Positions 8,146 through 16,818 of a stretch of 64,000 bases of DNA are shown piece by piece. Source of the stretch: Pontibacter amylolyticus (GTDB taxonomy: Bacteria; Bacteroidota; Bacteroidia; Cytophagales; Hymenobacteraceae); NCBI RefSeq assembly GCF_014638845.1, contig NZ_BMFP01000004.1, forward strand, positions 372,001 to 436,000, written 5' to 3'. Both the position numbers and the translations under genes were made by a program. Below the pieces are notes generated by a model, which saw only the letters and a list, made by a program, of their open reading frames with translations, was not told the DNA's origin and made no database searches. Numbering within the stretch: position 1 is the first letter of the stretch; the number at the start of each line of letters is the position of its first letter.

Positions 8146-9849
8146 TTGGAAAATAAGAAAATCATAAAGCTGTTCAAGCTGGCAGCCGAGCTCATGGAGC
8201 TGCACGACGAGAATCCGTTTAAGGTACGCTCATACGTGAACGGCGCCGCGGCACTGGAACTGATGGAAGAGCCGCTGGCACTTAAAAGCCAGGCCGAGCT
8301 GGAAGGTATAACAGGCGTAGGCAAGAGCATCGCCGCCCGCGTGATCGAGATCACCGAAACCGGTTCTTTCACGGAGCTGGACCAGCTGCTTTCGGTAACG
8401 CCGCCGGGCGTGGTGGAGATGCTGCGCATCAAGGGCATCGGACCCAAAAAAGTGCGCAACCTCTGGAAAGAGCTGGGAGCGGAAACGGTAGAGGAATTGC
8501 TCGACGCCTGTGAGCAGGACAAAGTAAGCAAACTGAAAGGCTTTGGTGCCAAGACCCAGGAAAATATCAAACAGGCGTTGCTGTTTACGCAGCAAAACCG
8601 GGGCAAACTGCTTTATGCAGAAGCCGAATCAGCTGCCCAAGCTTTACTGGAAGAGGTGCAACAGGCCCTGCCGGATGCTGAGGTAGCCCTGGTAGGCGAT
8701 GTGCGCCGCTGCCTGGAGATTGTAGTGAAACTGGAACTGGTGGTAGGTACCGACAACCCAACGGAAGCGGAAGCCGCCCTGAACAAACTCGACGAGCTGC
8801 AGCAGGACGAACTAAACTCCGGCCCCATGGTATGGCGCGGCAAGCATACCCTGAGCGGACTAGCCACCGAAATCCGGTTTGCCAGCCCGGCCAACTTCCA
8901 GAACGAACGCTTCATACGCTCATCCTCGCCAGCACACTTGTCCCAGGTATTTGCTGCCAACAAAAACATGCTCACCGTAACCCGTGAAGGTAGCCACAGT
9001 TCGGAAAAGGATATCTATGCCGCGGCAGGTATGGCCTACATCGTGCCGGAGCTCCGGGAAGGCGCCAACGAACTGCAGCTTGCCATGGAAAACAAGTTGC
9101 CCAAACTGCTCGAGCTGGGAGACCTGAAAGGCATCCTGCATAACCACAGCACCTACTCTGACGGCGCTCATACCCTGGAGCAGATGGCAACCTACTGCCG
9201 CGACATGGGCTACCAGTATTTAGGTATATCCGACCACAGCAAAACGGCAGCCTATGCCGGCGGTTTGCGCGAAGGCGACGTGCTGCGTCAGCAGAAAGAA
9301 ATTGACGAGCTGAACCAGAAACTGGCTCCTTTTAAAATATTCAAAGGTATAGAGTCGGATATTCTGGGCGATGGCTCCCTGGACTACGAAGAGGACATCC
9401 TCAAGACCTTCGACTTCATTGTAGCCAGCATCCACAGCAACCTCAACATGGACGAGCAGAAGGCCACAGCGCGTCTTATTACGGCCATCGAGAACCCTTA
9501 TACGACCATGTTGGGCCATCCGACCGGGCGCCTGCTGCTGCGCCGCGAAGGTTACCCGATCAACCACAGAATGGTGATCGACGCCTGCGCCGCCAACAAT
9601 GTGATCATAGAGATCAATTCCAATCCCTGGCGCCTCGACCTGGACTGGCGTTGGGTGCACTATGCGCTCGAGAAGGGCGTGATGCTGAGCATTAACCCGG
9701 ATGCGCACCACACCAGCGGTTATGACGACATGCGCTACGGCGTGCTGGTTGGCCGCAAAGGCGGACTCACAAAAGAGATGACCTTTAATGCGAAGACTGC
9801 GGAGGAAGTGGCCGCTTATTTTAAGGCCCGGAAGGAGAAGATAAAATAG
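8146..9849 (+). CDS. polX: PolX-type protein: degenerate polymerase X domain plus PHP phosphoesterase
   Basis: 567 aa if it starts at TTG 8146 (MENKKIIKLFKLAAELMELH), which aligns with the usual start of the family and lies just behind a -7 element; an ATG at 8104 is the alternative. Order: helix-hairpin-helix/8-kDa region (1-130), polymerase X palm (about 150-320), PHP domain from about 328 with HNHSTYSDG, ISDHSKT, HPTGR and NPDAH. In the palm, where catalytic polymerases carry an Asp-x-Asp pair after GD-RR, this protein has L196-E197-L198, and the third Asp position reads TEIR (E242). The polymerase is therefore probably inactive, while the PHP 3'-5' exonuclease ligands are intact. Gene 9853 follows by 3 bp. 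Confidence 0.9.
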   Translation: MENKKIIKLFKLAAELMELHDENPFKVRSYVNGAAALELMEEPLALKSQAELEGITGVGKSIAARVIEITETGSFTELDQLLSVTPPGVVEMLRIKGIGPKKVRNLWKELGAETVEELLDACEQDKVSKLKGFGAKTQENIKQALLFTQQNRGKLLYAEAESAAQALLEEVQQALPDAEVALVGDVRRCLEIVVKLELVVGTDNPTEAEAALNKLDELQQDELNSGPMVWRGKHTLSGLATEIRFASPANFQNERFIRSSSPAHLSQVFAANKNMLTVTREGSHSSEKDIYAAAGMAYIVPELREGANELQLAMENKLPKLLELGDLKGILHNHSTYSDGAHTLEQMATYCRDMGYQYLGISDHSKTAAYAGGLREGDVLRQQKEIDELNQKLAPFKIFKGIESDILGDGSLDYEEDILKTFDFIVASIHSNLNMDEQKATARLITAIENPYTTMLGHPTGRLLLRREGYPINHRMVIDACAANNVIIEINSNPWRLDLDWRWVHYALEKGVMLSINPDAHHTSGYDDMRYGVLVGRKGGLTKEMTFNAKTAEEVAAYFKARKEKIK

Positions 9850-9852
9850 CGA

Positions 9853-10851
9853 ATGCCAAAGATCCTCATTCTCCGTTTTTCCTCGATTGGCGATATTGTG
9901 CTGACTACCCCGGTGGTCCGCTGCATTAAGCAGCAAGTGCCGGGGGCGGAGGTGCATTATTGCACCAAGCAGTCCTTTAGAGGTATACTGGAGCCTAACC
10001 CTTACATCGATAAGGTGCACACGCTGGGCGATAGCCTAAACGAACTGGTGCAGCAACTCCAGGCCGAGAACTTCGATTTTGTGGTGGACCTTCACAACAA
10101 CCTGCGCACGCGCATCATCAAAACCCGGTTGGGCAAGGCTTCCAAAAGCTTCGATAAGCTCAACTTCGAGAAGTGGCTGATGGTGAATCTGAAAGTGAAC
10201 CGACTGCCGGACGTGCACATCGTTAACCGCTACCTGGCCGCTGCCGAGCCCCTTGGCATACAGGACGACGGCACGGGCCTGGACTACTTTATACCTGCCG
10301 CTGACGAAGTGGACATCAACACACTGCCAGAGCCCTTCCGGCAGGGGTATACAGCCTTTGCCATTGGGGCGCAGCACTATACCAAACGCCTGCCTACGGA
10401 CCGCATCATCGAGCTGTGCGCGCAGTTGCAGCAGCCGATCATCCTGCTCGGCGGGAAAGAAGATAGCATAGTAGGAGAGCAGATCGCTGCTCATTTCAGA
10501 CAGTCAGCAACAAGCAATCAACAAGCAACCATCATCTTCAACGCGTGTGGCAGGTATAGCCTGGCCGGTTCGGCCTCGCTGGTGCGGCAGGCACAGCAGG
10601 TGGTCAGCCACGACACGGGCCTGATGCACATTGCGGCGGCTTTCCAGAAGGACATCATTAGCGTGTGGGGCAACACCATACCTGAGTTTGGCATGTATCC
10701 TTTCCGGACCAGGTATAAGGTGCTCGAAGTAAACGGGCTCCCTTGCCGGCCCTGCTCTAAAATAGGGTATAGCAAATGCCCCAGAGGCCACTTCAAGTGT
10801 ATGCGCAATATCGATTTCAATGCCATCGGGCAGCTGCCTTACAAGGTATAA
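9853..10851 (+). CDS. Glycosyltransferase family 9 (heptosyltransferase-like)
   Basis: 332 aa. The start KILILRFSSIGDIVLTTP is the hallmark of ADP-heptose:LPS heptosyltransferases, and HDTGLMHIAAAF near 255 is the C-terminal nucleotide-sugar motif. It would add a sugar to lipid A core at the inner face of the membrane; the acceptor is not known. It follows polX by 3 bp and may be co-transcribed. A stretch at 10502-10530 (QSATSNQQAT) resembles the short words of nearby intergenic repeats. The stop codon TAA lies inside a GGTATAA copy of the iterated motif. Confidence 0.92.
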   Translation: MPKILILRFSSIGDIVLTTPVVRCIKQQVPGAEVHYCTKQSFRGILEPNPYIDKVHTLGDSLNELVQQLQAENFDFVVDLHNNLRTRIIKTRLGKASKSFDKLNFEKWLMVNLKVNRLPDVHIVNRYLAAAEPLGIQDDGTGLDYFIPAADEVDINTLPEPFRQGYTAFAIGAQHYTKRLPTDRIIELCAQLQQPIILLGGKEDSIVGEQIAAHFRQSATSNQQATIIFNACGRYSLAGSASLVRQAQQVVSHDTGLMHIAAAFQKDIISVWGNTIPEFGMYPFRTRYKVLEVNGLPCRPCSKIGYSKCPRGHFKCMRNIDFNAIGQLPYKV

Positions 10852-10949
10852 AGCAGCAAGGTATAAACAGTTCAGGTATAAAAACGACATCGCCCGCACA
10901 GGTATAGACTTGTGCGGGCGATGCTCTTTTTCAGGTATAGCTATACCTG
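10843..10949. repeat. Cluster of GGTATA motif copies around a terminator
   Basis: Within 107 bp there are five GGTATA copies on the given strand (about 10845, 10861, 10875, 10901 and 10934) and one in reverse. The last two form the perfect 18-bp palindrome CAGGTATAGCTATACCTG (10932-10949). One copy forms the loop of the terminator. Confidence 0.85.
10888..10923. terminator. Bidirectional hairpin between convergent genes
   Basis: Perfect 13-bp arms CATCGCCCGCACA/TGTGCGGGCGATG (10888-10900, 10911-10923), loop GGTATAGACT, then CTCTTTTT. It serves the convergent genes ending at 10851 and 10960. Confidence 0.85.
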
Positions 10950-10959
10950 GTTAGTTAAT

Positions 10960-11913
10960 TTACTGCAGTGGTTTTACGGTATAGCCGGCTCTTTGCAATA
11001 ACTTCAGTAAGCCGTTTTCACCAGGTAGGTGCGCTGCCCCAACCGCAATAAAGGTAGACTGCTCTTTCATGATGGCAGGGAGTTTTGTCATCCAGTCTTT
11101 GTTGCGGTCGTCGGTCATGTAGGCCAGGTCGCCGCCGCCAGTCACTTCATTGTATTCCTGCGAAAGCGCCCAGATGCCTTCCACGTCCTTATCGAAATAC
11201 AGCTGAACGAGTTTGTTGGACAGCTGCATGGCAGCCTCTTTATTTTTGATGTAAGCCACGAGCTGCTCTGCCTGCTTATCGAGTGGGTAGTGGTTGTAAA
11301 GCAAATCAAACTGCTGTTCCATGGTCTCGAGCGTGGTTACTTTCTTATTGCTTTTCTTGTTGTAGCTGGCGAAGTACATGTCGAGCGGCTGACCGGTATA
11401 GTTTTTCAGTACTTCCATGTCCTGGTAGTCTTTCATGGAAAGCATCAGCATCAAAGTCATCGGTTTCATCTGGTCGGCCATGCTCAACTCAAACCCAAAC
11501 TTTTCTTTCATCTCCTGGTTCACCAAAGCATAATCCTCCTTGCTCAGCAGGTTCGAGAGTTTGTTGTCCGGCATCACCATTTTAGCGCCCAGTTGCATCA
11601 TCTTGGCCGAGTCGATCTCTGTTTCCACCACCAGACCACGGCTCTCCATAAAGCGCTCCATTACTTCGGGCACTGTGTTCAGGTAGCTGGAGTTAAGCAG
11701 GTGGTAGGTGCCGTACAGGTATGAGGGTTGCTTCAGTCCGTTGCCGCTGATCTCCCAGAGCAGTGATTTGGTAGTGGCCGTAGGTTGTAACTGGGTAGAT
11801 GTCTTAGCTTTGGCCAGTTTTGATTTTACTTTCTGGGCTTCGCTGAGGATAGGAGATAAAAGCAGGGCAACCAGCAGGATGCAAAGGCTGGCAATTTTGT
11901 TTCTGTAATTCAT
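10960..11913 (-). CDS. TraB/GumN family protein, exported
   Basis: 317 aa with a signal peptide (MNYRNKIASLCILLVALLLS, ending near SEAQ). The family's two conserved Gly/His motifs are present: YLYGTYHLLN near 68 and GAAHLPGENGLLKLLQ near 290. Relatives are proposed metal-dependent proteases of the Tiki type, but the activity of bacterial members is poorly known. It is predicted to act in the periplasm or be surface-bound. It is convergent with the glycosyltransferase across a shared terminator. Confidence 0.88.
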   Translation of the reverse strand: MNYRNKIASLCILLVALLLSPILSEAQKVKSKLAKAKTSTQLQPTATTKSLLWEISGNGLKQPSYLYGTYHLLNSSYLNTVPEVMERFMESRGLVVETEIDSAKMMQLGAKMVMPDNKLSNLLSKEDYALVNQEMKEKFGFELSMADQMKPMTLMLMLSMKDYQDMEVLKNYTGQPLDMYFASYNKKSNKKVTTLETMEQQFDLLYNHYPLDKQAEQLVAYIKNKEAAMQLSNKLVQLYFDKDVEGIWALSQEYNEVTGGGDLAYMTDDRNKDWMTKLPAIMKEQSTFIAVGAAHLPGENGLLKLLQRAGYTVKPLQ

Positions 11914-11960
11914 TCTTAATCGTAAGTAGTAAAAAATAATGTCAATTGCAGTAGTAGAGT

Positions 11961-13670
11961 TTACCGCTTTTCATAAGAGTATAAAGTGGAAGAGCAAGTG
12001 CCCAAAGTACCTATGTAAAGTTTATCTTCAGAAGCAAAGCCGTAGAAGTTTACACCACTAGTACACCCGGGATACCAGGCTACTTTCGTCCATTCGTTTT
12101 TGATGGCGTCATATCTATAGAGCGCATAGTCGTCTCTCTGGCCGATGGCATATCCTTCATTTTGGTAAGTGAAAGCCTGTGTATTGGTAAAAAAGCTGAT
12201 GCCGGGCAGCGAAGCCTTCTGTGACCAGCTATCTTGTTGTGCATCGTATGCCCACAGCTCAATACCATCCATGGCATATACAATGCCATTGCTCTCAAAA
12301 GTGTGGCCACCAGAAGTGCTGGCCGGGAAGTTACTCAGCGCCACAACAGTTTCCGTTGCCGGGTCATACTGCCATACCTTTATGTTACTGCTATTATTCT
12401 GCCCGCCAAAGAAATAGATCTTGCCATTCAGCACAAAGCTTGTCGCATTTTGTACAGCGAGCGGAAGGTTTTTTAACCTGGTCCAATTGTTCTGACGATA
12501 GTCGTACTCCCATACATCGCCATAGTACGTGTTGCCGTTTTTGCCGCCTATCAGATAAGCTTTGTCGCCGACCCGTTCAAAGATGCTGTTGTGCCTGTAG
12601 ATGCCCGGAAACATACCTTCATTTTTCCAGAGATTGGACGCGATTGTATGGCTGATCACGCGGTCAAAAGAAAAGAAGAAAGCTTTGCCATCGGCAACGA
12701 AAGAGGGCAAGCGTGTTTGTGTAACTCCTGTGGCAGATGGGAGGCTGGAAGCCACCTTAAAGCCTGATTCCAAGGTATAGGAATAAGGGAAAGTGGCCGT
12801 TTTGTTTCCGCGGTAAACAGCTACAGTCAGTGCCTGATCATATAAGCTGGATGTGCCTTTCGGCACTCTCACCTTAATCTCCGTGTTGGTCTGGGAGAGA
12901 ATGTTGGCCTTTTTTCCTCCGATGGCTACGTAGGTCCCGGGGTAGGAGTAACCTAAGTTATTGCCATAGATGATCAACTCATCTCCAGGCATTCCGCTGC
13001 TTGCTGAGAGGTGGGTGATTTGTGGCCCGATGATCTCAAACGCTTCTGGTGCTGTGATACGCTCGCCACGTACGGTCATGGATAGAGGGAAACTTCCCGA
13101 GTAAGACACCGTCGGGGTGCGTATGATGACACTGTCGCGGTGCACAGACATAACAGTTGCCTGTGCGTTCCCAATGGTCACTTTCACCAGATAGCTCTCT
13201 TCCCCGAAGTTCTTTCCATAAATGGTGACGGGTCTGTTATCCTCCGCTGCCTTTGGGCTGAAGGAATGGATGACCGGTATAGCGGTGCTCTGGCTTTTAA
13301 ACGGCAAGGCGGTTCCGTAGGTGATGTTCTGGCCGTGCTTTGCGTAGGCTTGTATTTTGTAGGTATAGCCCTTCACGAGGTCGTCGGTTAACCTGGCCTC
13401 GTACTCGCCGGTAGTGGCGGTAGTGCCCACTATCTTTCTGGAAACGCCCTTGCTATTGCTAATAGCACTGTATTCAAACCCGTATTCCGTCACCGGCTCG
13501 TTTCCAAGGCTTACGATCTCGCCCCTGATTGTTGATCCGGTGCTGTCAGGCAAAACCTCCAACGTTCTGATAATCGGGTAATTCTGCACCTCCGGGAAAT
13601 CCTTTTCCTTGGCGCAACCATGGAGTAATACCAGCAGAAGTATAAACGGTAATAATCTCAGCAGCCTCAT
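11961..13670 (-). CDS. Lipoprotein with IPT/TIG and Kelch-type repeats
   Basis: 569 aa. The signal peptide ends in the lipobox LLHGC (MRLLRLLPFILLLVLLHGC). Next comes a fibronectin-like segment (about 35-125), two IPT/TIG domains (each starting IxxxSPKAA or LSASSGMPGDELIIYG), then Kelch-type propeller repeats (VGDKAYLIGGKNGNTYYG, LNGKIYFFGGQNNSS). This architecture suggests a surface protein that binds other molecules, with no enzyme motif. Its ATG overlaps the stop of the upstream barrel gene by 4 bp (ATGA), so translation is coupled and the two products probably work together at the outer membrane. Confidence 0.88.
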   Translation of the reverse strand: MRLLRLLPFILLLVLLHGCAKEKDFPEVQNYPIIRTLEVLPDSTGSTIRGEIVSLGNEPVTEYGFEYSAISNSKGVSRKIVGTTATTGEYEARLTDDLVKGYTYKIQAYAKHGQNITYGTALPFKSQSTAIPVIHSFSPKAAEDNRPVTIYGKNFGEESYLVKVTIGNAQATVMSVHRDSVIIRTPTVSYSGSFPLSMTVRGERITAPEAFEIIGPQITHLSASSGMPGDELIIYGNNLGYSYPGTYVAIGGKKANILSQTNTEIKVRVPKGTSSLYDQALTVAVYRGNKTATFPYSYTLESGFKVASSLPSATGVTQTRLPSFVADGKAFFFSFDRVISHTIASNLWKNEGMFPGIYRHNSIFERVGDKAYLIGGKNGNTYYGDVWEYDYRQNNWTRLKNLPLAVQNATSFVLNGKIYFFGGQNNSSNIKVWQYDPATETVVALSNFPASTSGGHTFESNGIVYAMDGIELWAYDAQQDSWSQKASLPGISFFTNTQAFTYQNEGYAIGQRDDYALYRYDAIKNEWTKVAWYPGCTSGVNFYGFASEDKLYIGTLGTCSSTLYSYEKR

Positions 13671-14779
13671 AGATTGATCCGAATAGAGGTAGAAAAGTTG
13701 TTGATAGCGTAGCCCTTGCCAATTACCTGGCCGGTACCAAGACCGAGGTTGATGTAGTGCTTTGGCAAATAAAAATACTGCAGTCCCGCACCTGCCATCA
13801 TGCTAAAGCTTGCTTTTTGCAGCGGAAACACATCCTCATGCTCGTGTATGGATGTAGTGCTGTTCTTGTGCTTTGCCTCCACTAGTCTGCTGGACTGCTC
13901 TTTTACATAAAACAGTTCGGGGCCGGCTTCCACATAAAAGGAGACTTTGTTGGCATTAAGGTAGTAGCGGGGAGCAACGGACAGTTTCAGGAAATCAAGA
14001 GTCAGCTTGATGTGCTGATCCAGGGGAGAACTGATGTGTGTTGAGACATACTCCATTTTACCATAGCTCAGTTGGCTCATTAGGCTCAAGTTGTTGACTT
14101 GCCAGACAGGTGCTTCCACAAATAGTCCTGCCTCTGCATTTTCTGACGTCATGCTATACTCACCGAACCCATTCTCGGGGTAGGCATCGGCTTTCAGCTG
14201 CATCGTTGAGCGATTGAAACTGGCAACGGCTCCAAAACTGAGCATGGACATTCTGGGCTTCCTGCCTTGGTTAATGTTGCGGGCAAAGTAGCGCAGGGAA
14301 TGCTCAGATAGTCTGACACGCGGGAGCTGCCTTTGCCAGGATGGTGAGGTAGCAGCGTACTGCTGCAGATTCGTTTGCAGATTTTCCTTCGTGAGTTGGG
14401 TAAGATGGCTGTTGTTGAGATAGAACTGTTTGCCCCCCTCGCCGTGTACCTCGTACAAGTTCAATGCACCGCCGGCAAGTTCTCTCAGAAACACCATACG
14501 CTTTTCGCCAAAGTATACTACCTCGCGTGCTGCATACCGGGTGCTGTCTATATAACCGAACTCGGTTAGCTTATTTGCGGCATAAGTTTCGACAGGGCTT
14601 TTTTTAGCTCTCTGAAACTCAACCTGAAAAGGCTTTCGCCAGTCAAACTGAATATAGCCGTCTGTGTAAGCCGTGTCGCCCTGCACAATGTAGCCTTTGG
14701 ACTGAGCCCACGAGGGGGACCATCCTATAAGCAATGCAAGAAAGAGGAGGAAGGTATAGCAACTAATTTTGCCGATCAT
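13667..14779 (-). CDS. Outer membrane beta-barrel-like protein, partner of the Kelch lipoprotein
   Basis: 370 aa when started at the Met at 14779, which opens a good signal peptide (MIGKISCYTFLLFLALLIGW, ending near SWAQ). The frame stays open further upstream, but that part is the antisense of the gene at 14892 and has no signal peptide. After residue 170, alternating strand-like segments (YYLNANKVSFYVEAGPEL, HYINLGLGTGQVIGKGY) look like an outer membrane barrel. A TATATTTG -7 element lies 49 bp upstream. The 4-bp overlap with the following lipoprotein gene suggests one envelope complex. The exact family is not recognised. Confidence 0.8.
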   Translation of the reverse strand: MIGKISCYTFLLFLALLIGWSPSWAQSKGYIVQGDTAYTDGYIQFDWRKPFQVEFQRAKKSPVETYAANKLTEFGYIDSTRYAAREVVYFGEKRMVFLRELAGGALNLYEVHGEGGKQFYLNNSHLTQLTKENLQTNLQQYAATSPSWQRQLPRVRLSEHSLRYFARNINQGRKPRMSMLSFGAVASFNRSTMQLKADAYPENGFGEYSMTSENAEAGLFVEAPVWQVNNLSLMSQLSYGKMEYVSTHISSPLDQHIKLTLDFLKLSVAPRYYLNANKVSFYVEAGPELFYVKEQSSRLVEAKHKNSTTSIHEHEDVFPLQKASFSMMAGAGLQYFYLPKHYINLGLGTGQVIGKGYAINNFSTSIRINL

Positions 14780-14814
14780 TAGAAATAGAGTAGGAAACCG
14801 AGCCGATTTTGAGA

Positions 14815-14822
14815 TAAATTTG
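14815..14822 (+). promoter_or_regulatory. -7 element TAAATTTG for the gene at 14892
   Basis: Matches TAnnTTTG on the plus strand, 69 bp before the ATG. It lies 5 bp from the oppositely oriented -7 element at 14828, so the two promoters are back to back. Confidence 0.35.
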
Positions 14823-14827
14823 CAGGC

Positions 14828-14835
14828 CAAATATA
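14828..14835 (-). promoter_or_regulatory. -7 element TATATTTG for the barrel/lipoprotein operon
   Basis: Matches TAnnTTTG on the minus strand, 49 bp upstream of the start at 14779. No clear -33 TTTG. Confidence 0.45.
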
Positions 14836-14891
14836 GGTATAATATTATATAGTTGCCGGCGAAGCGACTAATAACTAGACGTATTGAAGAA

Positions 14892-15305
14892 ATGGTGAAA
14901 TACAATCTAACATGGCAGGAGTCCGATGCCGGGTTACTCGACGCTTTGCTGCTGGCGACAGGCGGTGAGGGAGGCGCTACGCTGCAGGATGTTCTGCTGA
15001 TGGGTGACGCCGTTGATGGGACCGTTTTTTCACTGGAAGAAGTGACGGCAGGACTGGAGAAACTGACAGCTGCCGGTTGCATTGCAATACAGAAAAACAA
15101 GCTATACCTGTCACCTGAGTTTCTGGAAGCGTATGAGAAAGCCACACTAGACGAAGGGGTGGAAGAGAAGACGGCGCGGCCTCTGGAAAAACTGCTCCAT
15201 CAGAAAGGAATCACAGCAGAAGCAATCGAGCAGGTGCGGACTAGTGTTTTTAAGAAGTACAAGGTCAAAAACCACTACCAGCAGTACTTGGAGCAGTTTG
15301 GGTAG
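14892..15305 (+). CDS. Small conserved-looking protein of unknown function
   Basis: 137 aa from the ATG at 14892 (MVKYNLTWQESDAGLLDALL). A TTG at 14853 would add 13 residues but begins in AT-rich promoter sequence. The middle reads like a winged-helix fold: FSLEEVTAGLEKLTAAGCIA followed by NKLYLSPEFLEAYEKA. No name can be given. It is cytosolic, with no signal peptide or membrane segment. It runs divergently from the barrel operon and converges on serS. Confidence 0.75.
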   Translation: MVKYNLTWQESDAGLLDALLLATGGEGGATLQDVLLMGDAVDGTVFSLEEVTAGLEKLTAAGCIAIQKNKLYLSPEFLEAYEKATLDEGVEEKTARPLEKLLHQKGITAEAIEQVRTSVFKKYKVKNHYQQYLEQFG

Positions 15306-15520
15306 TTTTTTAGATTTGGAGATTTGGAGATGATGGAGGGGTGAAACTTCAATTCGCAGCCTCGAAATACCGGCATGAAATGTAACTTCATTCTATAATA
15401 GCAACCTAATAAAAGCAGAAGCGCCGCTGAGTTATCTCAGCGGCGCTTCTGCTTTTCAGGTATAGAGACATTTTCAAATCTCCTCATTCTCAAATTTTCA
15501 AATCTGAAAAAATCTAGGAA
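15304..15520. repeat. Inverted repeat with TTTGGAGA-type arms around a terminator
   Basis: Left arm 15304-15336 (TTTAGATTTGGAGATTTGG) starts at the stop codon of the gene ending at 15305. The right arm 15471-15520 (TTTTCAAATCTCCTCATTC) is its degenerate reverse complement and touches the serS stop at 15514. The arms differ in sequence from those of other spacers. Confidence 0.65.
15411..15456. terminator. Perfect 20-bp bidirectional terminator
   Basis: Arms AAAAGCAGAAGCGCCGCTGA (15411-15430) and its exact complement (15437-15456), loop GTTATC. It lies between the convergent genes 14892 and serS. Confidence 0.92.
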
Positions 15521-16788
15521 ATTTTTTCAAAACCCAGGTATGGGTGCAGCACTTTTGGCATGTTGATGCCGTCCGGTGTCTGGTTATTCTCCAGGAGGGC
15601 GGCTACAATACGCGGTAGGGCCAGTGCACTCCCGTTGAGCGTGTGCAGCAGCTGTGTCTTGCCTGATTCCGTTTTGTAGCGCAGCTTCAGGCGATTGGAC
15701 TGGTAGGTCTCAAAGTTAGAAGCGGAACTTACTTCCAGCCAGCGGTTCTGGGCGGTAGAGTATACCTCCATATCGTAGGTGAGGGCAGAAGTAAAGCCCA
15801 TGTCACCGCCACACAGGCGCAGCACACGATAAGGGAGCTCCAGTTTCTGAAGCAGGCCCTGGATGTAGCTGCTCATTTCTTCCAGCGTTTCGTATGATTT
15901 TTCTGGTAGCGTAATCTGTACAATCTCTACCTTGTCGAACTGGTGCAGGCGGTTGAGTCCGCGCACATCTGCTCCCCACGATCCGGCTTCTCTTCTAAAA
16001 CATGGCGTATGGCCTGTGTTCTTGATCGGCAGTTGCTCCACGGGCACAATCACATCGCGGTAAAGGTTTGTGATCGGCACCTCGGCCGTCGGGATCAGGT
16101 ATAGGTTGTCCTCGGTGGCGTGGTACATCTGCCCGTCTTTGTCAGGCAATTGGCCGGTGCCGTAGCCAGAGGCTTCGTTTACCAAAATTGGCGGCTGCAC
16201 TTCTATGTAGCCGGCTTTCATGGCCTCGTCGAGGAAGAAGTTGATGAGCGCGCGCTGCAGGCGGGCACCTTGCTTCTTGTATACCGGGAAACCAGCGCCG
16301 GAAATCTTGTTGCCGAGCTCGAAGTCAATGATGTCGTATTGCTGGATCAGCTCCCAGTGCGGCAGGGCGCCTTCGTGCAGTGTAGGAATTTCACCGTGTT
16401 GTAGAACTACTTCGTTGTCTTCTGCTGTTCTACCTTCAGGAACACTTGCATGCGGAAGGTTCGGCAACTTGTATAGTGCTTGCTGTATTTGCTCTTCGAT
16501 GGCGGCCAGCTGCTCACTCAGCGATTTGGTCTGCTGCTTTAACTCTGATGTTTCAGCTTTGGAGGCTTCCGCTTTTTCGCGGTCGCCGTTCTTCATCAGT
16601 ATACCGATCTCTTTTGAGATGGCATTGGCGCGGGCCTGCAGCTCATCGTGCTGGCTTTGCACCTGTCGGCGCTGCTGGTCCAGGGCTACAATAGCCTCTA
16701 CCTCTTGGGCGGCATTTTTGTAGTTTTTCTTGGTAAGTCCAGCTATCACAAGCGCTGTCTGCTCTCTTAAAACGTTTAGCTGTAGCAT
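15514..16788 (-). CDS. serS: Seryl-tRNA synthetase
   Basis: Class II enzyme that charges tRNA-Ser (and tRNA-Sec where present). At 424 aa it is full length. The N-terminal antiparallel coiled-coil arm (about 30-105, rich in Glu, Lys, Gln and Ala) contacts the tRNA variable arm. Class II motif 2 is FRREAGSWGADVRGL, and motif 3 is NGSALALPRIVAALLENNQT. It is monocistronic, with its own putative -7 element TATTTTTG 22 bp upstream and a strong terminator downstream. Confidence 0.97.
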   Translation of the reverse strand: MLQLNVLREQTALVIAGLTKKNYKNAAQEVEAIVALDQQRRQVQSQHDELQARANAISKEIGILMKNGDREKAEASKAETSELKQQTKSLSEQLAAIEEQIQQALYKLPNLPHASVPEGRTAEDNEVVLQHGEIPTLHEGALPHWELIQQYDIIDFELGNKISGAGFPVYKKQGARLQRALINFFLDEAMKAGYIEVQPPILVNEASGYGTGQLPDKDGQMYHATEDNLYLIPTAEVPITNLYRDVIVPVEQLPIKNTGHTPCFRREAGSWGADVRGLNRLHQFDKVEIVQITLPEKSYETLEEMSSYIQGLLQKLELPYRVLRLCGGDMGFTSALTYDMEVYSTAQNRWLEVSSASNFETYQSNRLKLRYKTESGKTQLLHTLNGSALALPRIVAALLENNQTPDGINMPKVLHPYLGFEKIS

Positions 16789-16810
16789 AGTTTGGGTCGT
16801 TGTGTAGCTG

Positions 16811-16818
16811 CAAAAATA
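16811..16818 (-). promoter_or_regulatory. -7 element TATTTTTG for serS
   Basis: Fits TAnnTTTG on the minus strand, 22 bp from the serS start. No -33 box was seen. Confidence 0.35.

Noticed and set aside
14780..15145. N-terminal extension of the barrel protein gene
   Set aside because: The open frame continues upstream, but it is antisense to the gene at 14892, is Ser-rich noise, and would bury a good signal peptide and the -7 element.
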